DNA from: an uncultured Ignavibacteriota bacterium | Lineage (GTDB): Bacteria > Bacteroidota > Ignavibacteria > Tepidaquicellales > Tepidaquicellaceae | DNA length: 15,955 nucleotides | Direction of reading: 5' to 3' | Assembly (NCBI GenBank): GCA_937959065.1 | Contig: CALGOI010000377.1 | Location: 1-15,955, forward strand | In this document: one piece after another, positions 13,170 to 15,955 of the stretch | How positions within the stretch are numbered: position 1 is the stretch's first letter | Layout of the letters: every line of letters begins with the position of its first letter | The notes under the pieces: model-generated | What the model saw: the letters and a program-made list of their open reading frames with translations, nothing else | What the model was told of the DNA's origin: nothing | The model's database searches: none | Program-made: the position numbers and the translations under genes

Positions 13170-15644
13170 ATGAAGAAATTCATTTTATTTCTAATTTTAT
13201 TGTTTGCATTTACTGTAAACAAATCTACACCACAAGTAATGGACATTCATGGTTGTGATTTTGATGAATTTGATCAGATCACCGGTCCGTTCAAGCCATT
13301 AACAACACCAAATTCTTATATCAAGATCTTAATTGTATATGTTGAATTCGATAATGAGACTGTCGATACAGGAAGTACAATTTGGCCACCAGAAGGGACC
13401 ATATCTTATTTTGGAGATCTATTAGCTGAAAGTGAAACACATATCTCTGATTGGTGGAACGCTTATGATCCGGACACCGAATCACTTTCATCTTGGTTTT
13501 GTGAAGTCTCAAGAGGCCAATTACATGTAATTGGTAATGAGTATAGAGTAGTTCTTGATCACGACACTGCTTACTACCAAAACTTAAGTGGATTAACCCA
13601 ACGTCAAAAAGAAGGTGTGATCAATTAAGAAATTTATGACAAACTTGATGAACAAGAAATAAATTGGACATTATATGATAATTGGGAGTTGGATGGAAGT
13701 TCTTTTGTAAATGATCCTGACGGGATAGTAGATATGATTATAAAAATACACAGGCACAAGTATTCGGGGTTGTTTTCTGAAAATCAAGCTTCAGGATATG
13801 CTTATCTAGGTCAAGCCGATGGTCAATGGTCATATGAAGTTGACCCGGTTAACCAAATTGATGTATATGGAGGATTTCCCGAATATGAACCAACAGGGAA
13901 TCTTGACGACGGATCCGGCTTTACAATTACCGGAAATTATACTGCTAAAATTCTTGATAAAAAAGGTCTCATGGGCCGCATACATCATGAGTATGGACAT
14001 TACTTTTTCGGAAGTAACCATAGTTACTATGGCAAAATGGGAAATGGAGGAGAATACTTTTATGATCCGTGGGAAAGAATTAAATTAGGTTATATCACAC
14101 CTTATACGTCAGCATGGAATAACTATTCTGAAACAGTTGTACTTGATGACTACTCAGCGCGGTCTAGCTTAGGTAACCATTTATTAGTTGTTCAGATGCC
14201 TTATAGTGAATTTATAATTTCAAATAGAAGAGGTGTGTCAGTATGGGATATTCCGATGGCTGGTGATACAAATGCTTTCAGAGAAACTCCTCATCCTGAG
14301 TATGGTAGAGGAATATACATTTATCACAATAATATTTACTCATATCCAAATTATTTAATTGATATTGAATGCGCAGATGGTCAATGGAAATGGGAACAGG
14401 ATGGATATTGGGCACCTGATTGGGATTTAAATAATGCCTGGCTGCCGCTTTTAAAGCGGACAGATGTTGTTTATGATAAGAATGATAAAGGTCAACCGGA
14501 GCTAACAACGAACGGTTCATATGCTTGGGGTAAGGATGACTTAAACATATTAGGTGCTACAACAAATCAGGAACTCACAGCTTCAGGCAAATGGTTTTCA
14601 GTAGGTAAGAATGGAACAAAAGGCACGGATAGATTATACACTAATGAGAATTCGCATTGGACCTCAAGATCATTAATTGGTGATCGATGGGATGCTTGGG
14701 ATAAAGGGTATAATGAAGTATTCTCTCCATACTCCAGCCCAAATACCAGAGCATGGAATGATGAAAACTATGGAGTATTTGTCTGGCTTTATGATTACAA
14801 TACAAGTACTAAGCAGGCAACATTTAAAATATATAAAGAACAATACCCTTATGGAGAGGGGGAAGATTTAGATGACATATTAGAAGCAACTCCACCGTCT
14901 AAACCGATGGGTATAGTTGAAGCCGAATGTGTTTATTCTAATGGCTATTATAGGCCAAAAATTGAATGGAATCATAATTTAGAGCCTGATATGGAAAGAC
15001 TATCACTTTCAGAAGTGTATTTCAAACGCTATAAAATATACAGGTCAACTTATGAAGATATGAGTGAGTCACCACCTGATGCTTACAGGTACCCTGAAAA
15101 TGTTTATGACTATATAGCAACCGTTGACGTACCAAGTAATACAAATCCATCTTATGTTGATAATTCTTTAATCTCTGCATGCTATATTCCTGATGGACAG
15201 TGTCCACCTAATTGCTGGATACAATATCCAATTAGATACAGAGTTCAAGCAATCGATAAGTATAATGATGAATCTGTTTTATCAGATTTTGTTAATGTGA
15301 CAGGAATAAGAACTCAAACAGGAGGACCTGGTGGCGGTGAAGAAGATAATAATGGAATTACTTTGAACAATGAAGTTCCATTTGAATACGCTTTAAAACA
15401 AAACTATCCAAATCCATTTAACCCTACAACAAATATACAGTTCGATCTTCCTAAGGATGGATTTGTAACTTTAAAGATCTATGACATTTCCGGGCGTGAA
15501 GTTGCCACTTTGGTTAACGAATTCAGAAATGCAGGAAGTTACCTTGCTGGATTCAATGCTTCACATCTTTCCAGCGGTGTATACTTCTTCACTATTAAAG
15601 CGGGGAGTTTTGAGGAAACGAAAAGAATGGTTCTTATTAAGTAG
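13170..15644 (+). pseudogene. M6-like secreted metalloprotease with T9SS sorting domain, split by an in-frame TAA
   Basis: Codons 1-152 encode a signal peptide (Met-Lys-Lys-Phe-Ile-Leu-Phe-Leu, cut near residue 20) and the N-terminal part of an M6-type peptidase (Ser-Ser-Trp-Phe-Cys-Glu-Val-Ser-Arg-Gly-Gln-Leu-His). Codon 153 is TAA (13626-13628). The same frame continues at once (Glu-Ile-Tyr-Asp-Lys-Leu-Asp-Glu-Gln) to TAG at 15642-15644. This second part holds the zinc motif His273-Glu-Tyr-Gly-His277 at 13986-14000, the M6-like Tyr-Asp-Pro-Trp-Glu-Arg-Ile-Lys-Leu-Gly-Tyr, a fibronectin III-like stretch at about 575-715, and a T9SS type A sorting domain (Asn-Tyr-Pro-Asn-Pro-Phe-Asn-Pro-Thr-Thr at the start; Lys-Arg-Met-Val-Leu-Ile-Lys at the end). 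Without readthrough the catalytic part has no signal peptide, so it could not be exported. The intact remainder suggests a recent mutation, a sequencing error or readthrough. Confidence 0.85.
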
Positions 15645-15647
15645 AAA

Positions 15648-15665
15648 GTTTGTAAAGTTCATAAA
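15648..15665. repeat. Second copy of the 9-base GTTNNTAAA repeat
   Basis: GTTTGTAAA (15648-15656) and GTTCATAAA (15657-15665), followed by GTTGTAAAA, match the repeat at 11688-11705 with one base changed in the first 18. The two copies bracket the pair of T9SS-cargo genes. This copy begins 3 bases after the protease stop codon. Confidence 0.55.
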
Positions 15666-15678
15666 GTTGTAAAAATAG

Positions 15679-15702
15679 AAAAGGCGCTTTAAGCGCCTTT
15701 TT
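15679..15702. terminator. Bidirectional rho-independent terminator
   Basis: AAAAGGCGC and GCGCCTTTT form a perfect 9-base stem with loop TTTAA, with T runs on both strands. It lies between the convergent metalloprotease gene and pyrE and can end transcripts from both sides. Confidence 0.88.
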
Positions 15703-15716
15703 CTGTAAAATCTGAA

Positions 15717-15955
15717 TCATAAATACCTGCTGCCGGGAGTGGTGATTGGGATTTCTTCCAACCATTCCGGAACTTCATCCGGCTTGAATTTAACTACATC
15801 GACCGTCGCCAGCGCGTGAGTTTCATATCCGAAATCCACATTACCATTGCTTCTGTCTATGATCAATCCGACTCCGACGATGTTACCTTTCAGCCTCTCG
15901 ACCATTTCCACAACCTCCTTGACACTTCCCCCGGTCGTAACAATGTCTTCCACAA
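15717..15955 (-). CDS. pyrE: Orotate phosphoribosyltransferase, C-terminal part (5' end outside window)
   Basis: About 79 residues are visible, running from beyond the right edge to TGA at 15719-15717. The PRPP-binding motif Val-Glu-Asp-Ile-Val-Thr-Thr-Gly-Gly-Ser is present at the visible start, where the GTG codes for an internal Val rather than a start. Next come Gly-Val-Gly-Leu-Ile-Ile-Asp-Arg-Ser and the end Ile-Pro-Ile-Thr-Thr-Pro-Gly-Ser-Arg-Tyr, which fits the PyrE type whose tail ends in Ile-Pro-x4-Pro-Gly-Ser-Arg. It joins orotate to PRPP to give OMP in pyrimidine synthesis. The Cys-Pro-x-Cys found just before that tail in many members is replaced by Val-Pro-Glu-Trp. Another type I phosphoribosyltransferase cannot be fully excluded from the fragment. 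Confidence 0.85.
   Translation of the reverse strand, partial: VEDIVTTGGSVKEVVEMVERLKGNIVGVGLIIDRSNGNVDFGYETHALATVDVVKFKPDEVPEWLEEIPITTPGSRYL

Noticed and set aside
6409..13628. Reassignment of TAA to an amino acid in this organism
   Set aside because: TAA ends several complete genes at the expected place (CHAT, mutL, acyl-CoA dehydrogenase, the Ycf48-like gene, the sigma gene), so TAA works as a stop here.
13689..15644. ATG 13689 as a true start of a separate metalloprotease gene
   Set aside because: The frame is open with family-like sequence between 13629 and 13688, there is no signal peptide after 13689, and a T9SS cargo needs one.

Overview
The window looks like a chromosomal segment of a low-GC member of the Bacteroidota/Chlorobi group, most likely an Ignavibacteria-type bacterium. 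Two long secreted proteins end in the type IX secretion (T9SS) type A sorting domain with the Asn-Pro-Asn-Pro-Phe-Asn-Pro-Thr-Thr signature. Most genes have A-rich leaders without a Shine-Dalgarno sequence. The housekeeping genes (ftsY, mutL, pyrE, an acyl-CoA dehydrogenase) fit this placement. No CRISPR array, tRNA, rRNA, transposase or phage gene was seen.

Region 1 (1-6052) is the most unusual part. An ECF-type sigma factor and a co-transcribed anti-sigma-like/TPR protein (cut by the window edge) read leftward. Divergent from them is a rightward operon: a small predicted lipoprotein, four tandem paralogous exported proteins of about 120 residues that share a Tyr-Asp-Val-Phe-x-Cys motif and a C-terminal Gly-Gly-x-Cys-Pro-Tyr-Gly-Asp-like tail, and, 6 bases after the last of these, a 906-residue TPR-CHAT protein with an intact His/Cys caspase-like dyad. 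Two inverted repeats lie in the divergent promoter region. The layout suggests one regulated module: cysteine protease, sigma factor, candidate cytosolic anti-sigma protein and exported small proteins. I do not know a named system with this composition. Any link between protease and sigma factor is inference, by analogy with the TPR-CHAT protease of type III-E CRISPR systems. An 18-A run inside the CHAT gene sits between its TPR and catalytic halves and could slip.

Region 2 (6049-11144, all leftward) is a housekeeping block: ftsY, mutL and a Rieske non-heme iron oxygenase gene form a tightly packed operon (4-base overlap, then a 1-base gap). A separate acyl-CoA dehydrogenase gene upstream of them ends in a strong terminator. 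The Rieske oxygenase is interrupted by one in-frame TAA, with the rest of the protein intact behind it.

Region 3 (11145-15702) starts with a 706-base gene-free divergent stretch holding hairpins, a 9-base tandem repeat and a candidate promoter. Then come two rightward genes for T9SS cargo: a seven-blade Ycf48/BNR-like propeller protein and an M6-like zinc metalloprotease. The protease is also interrupted by a single in-frame TAA between its signal-peptide part and its catalytic part. A related 9-base repeat follows the pair, and then a symmetric terminator shared with the leftward pyrE gene at the window's right edge.
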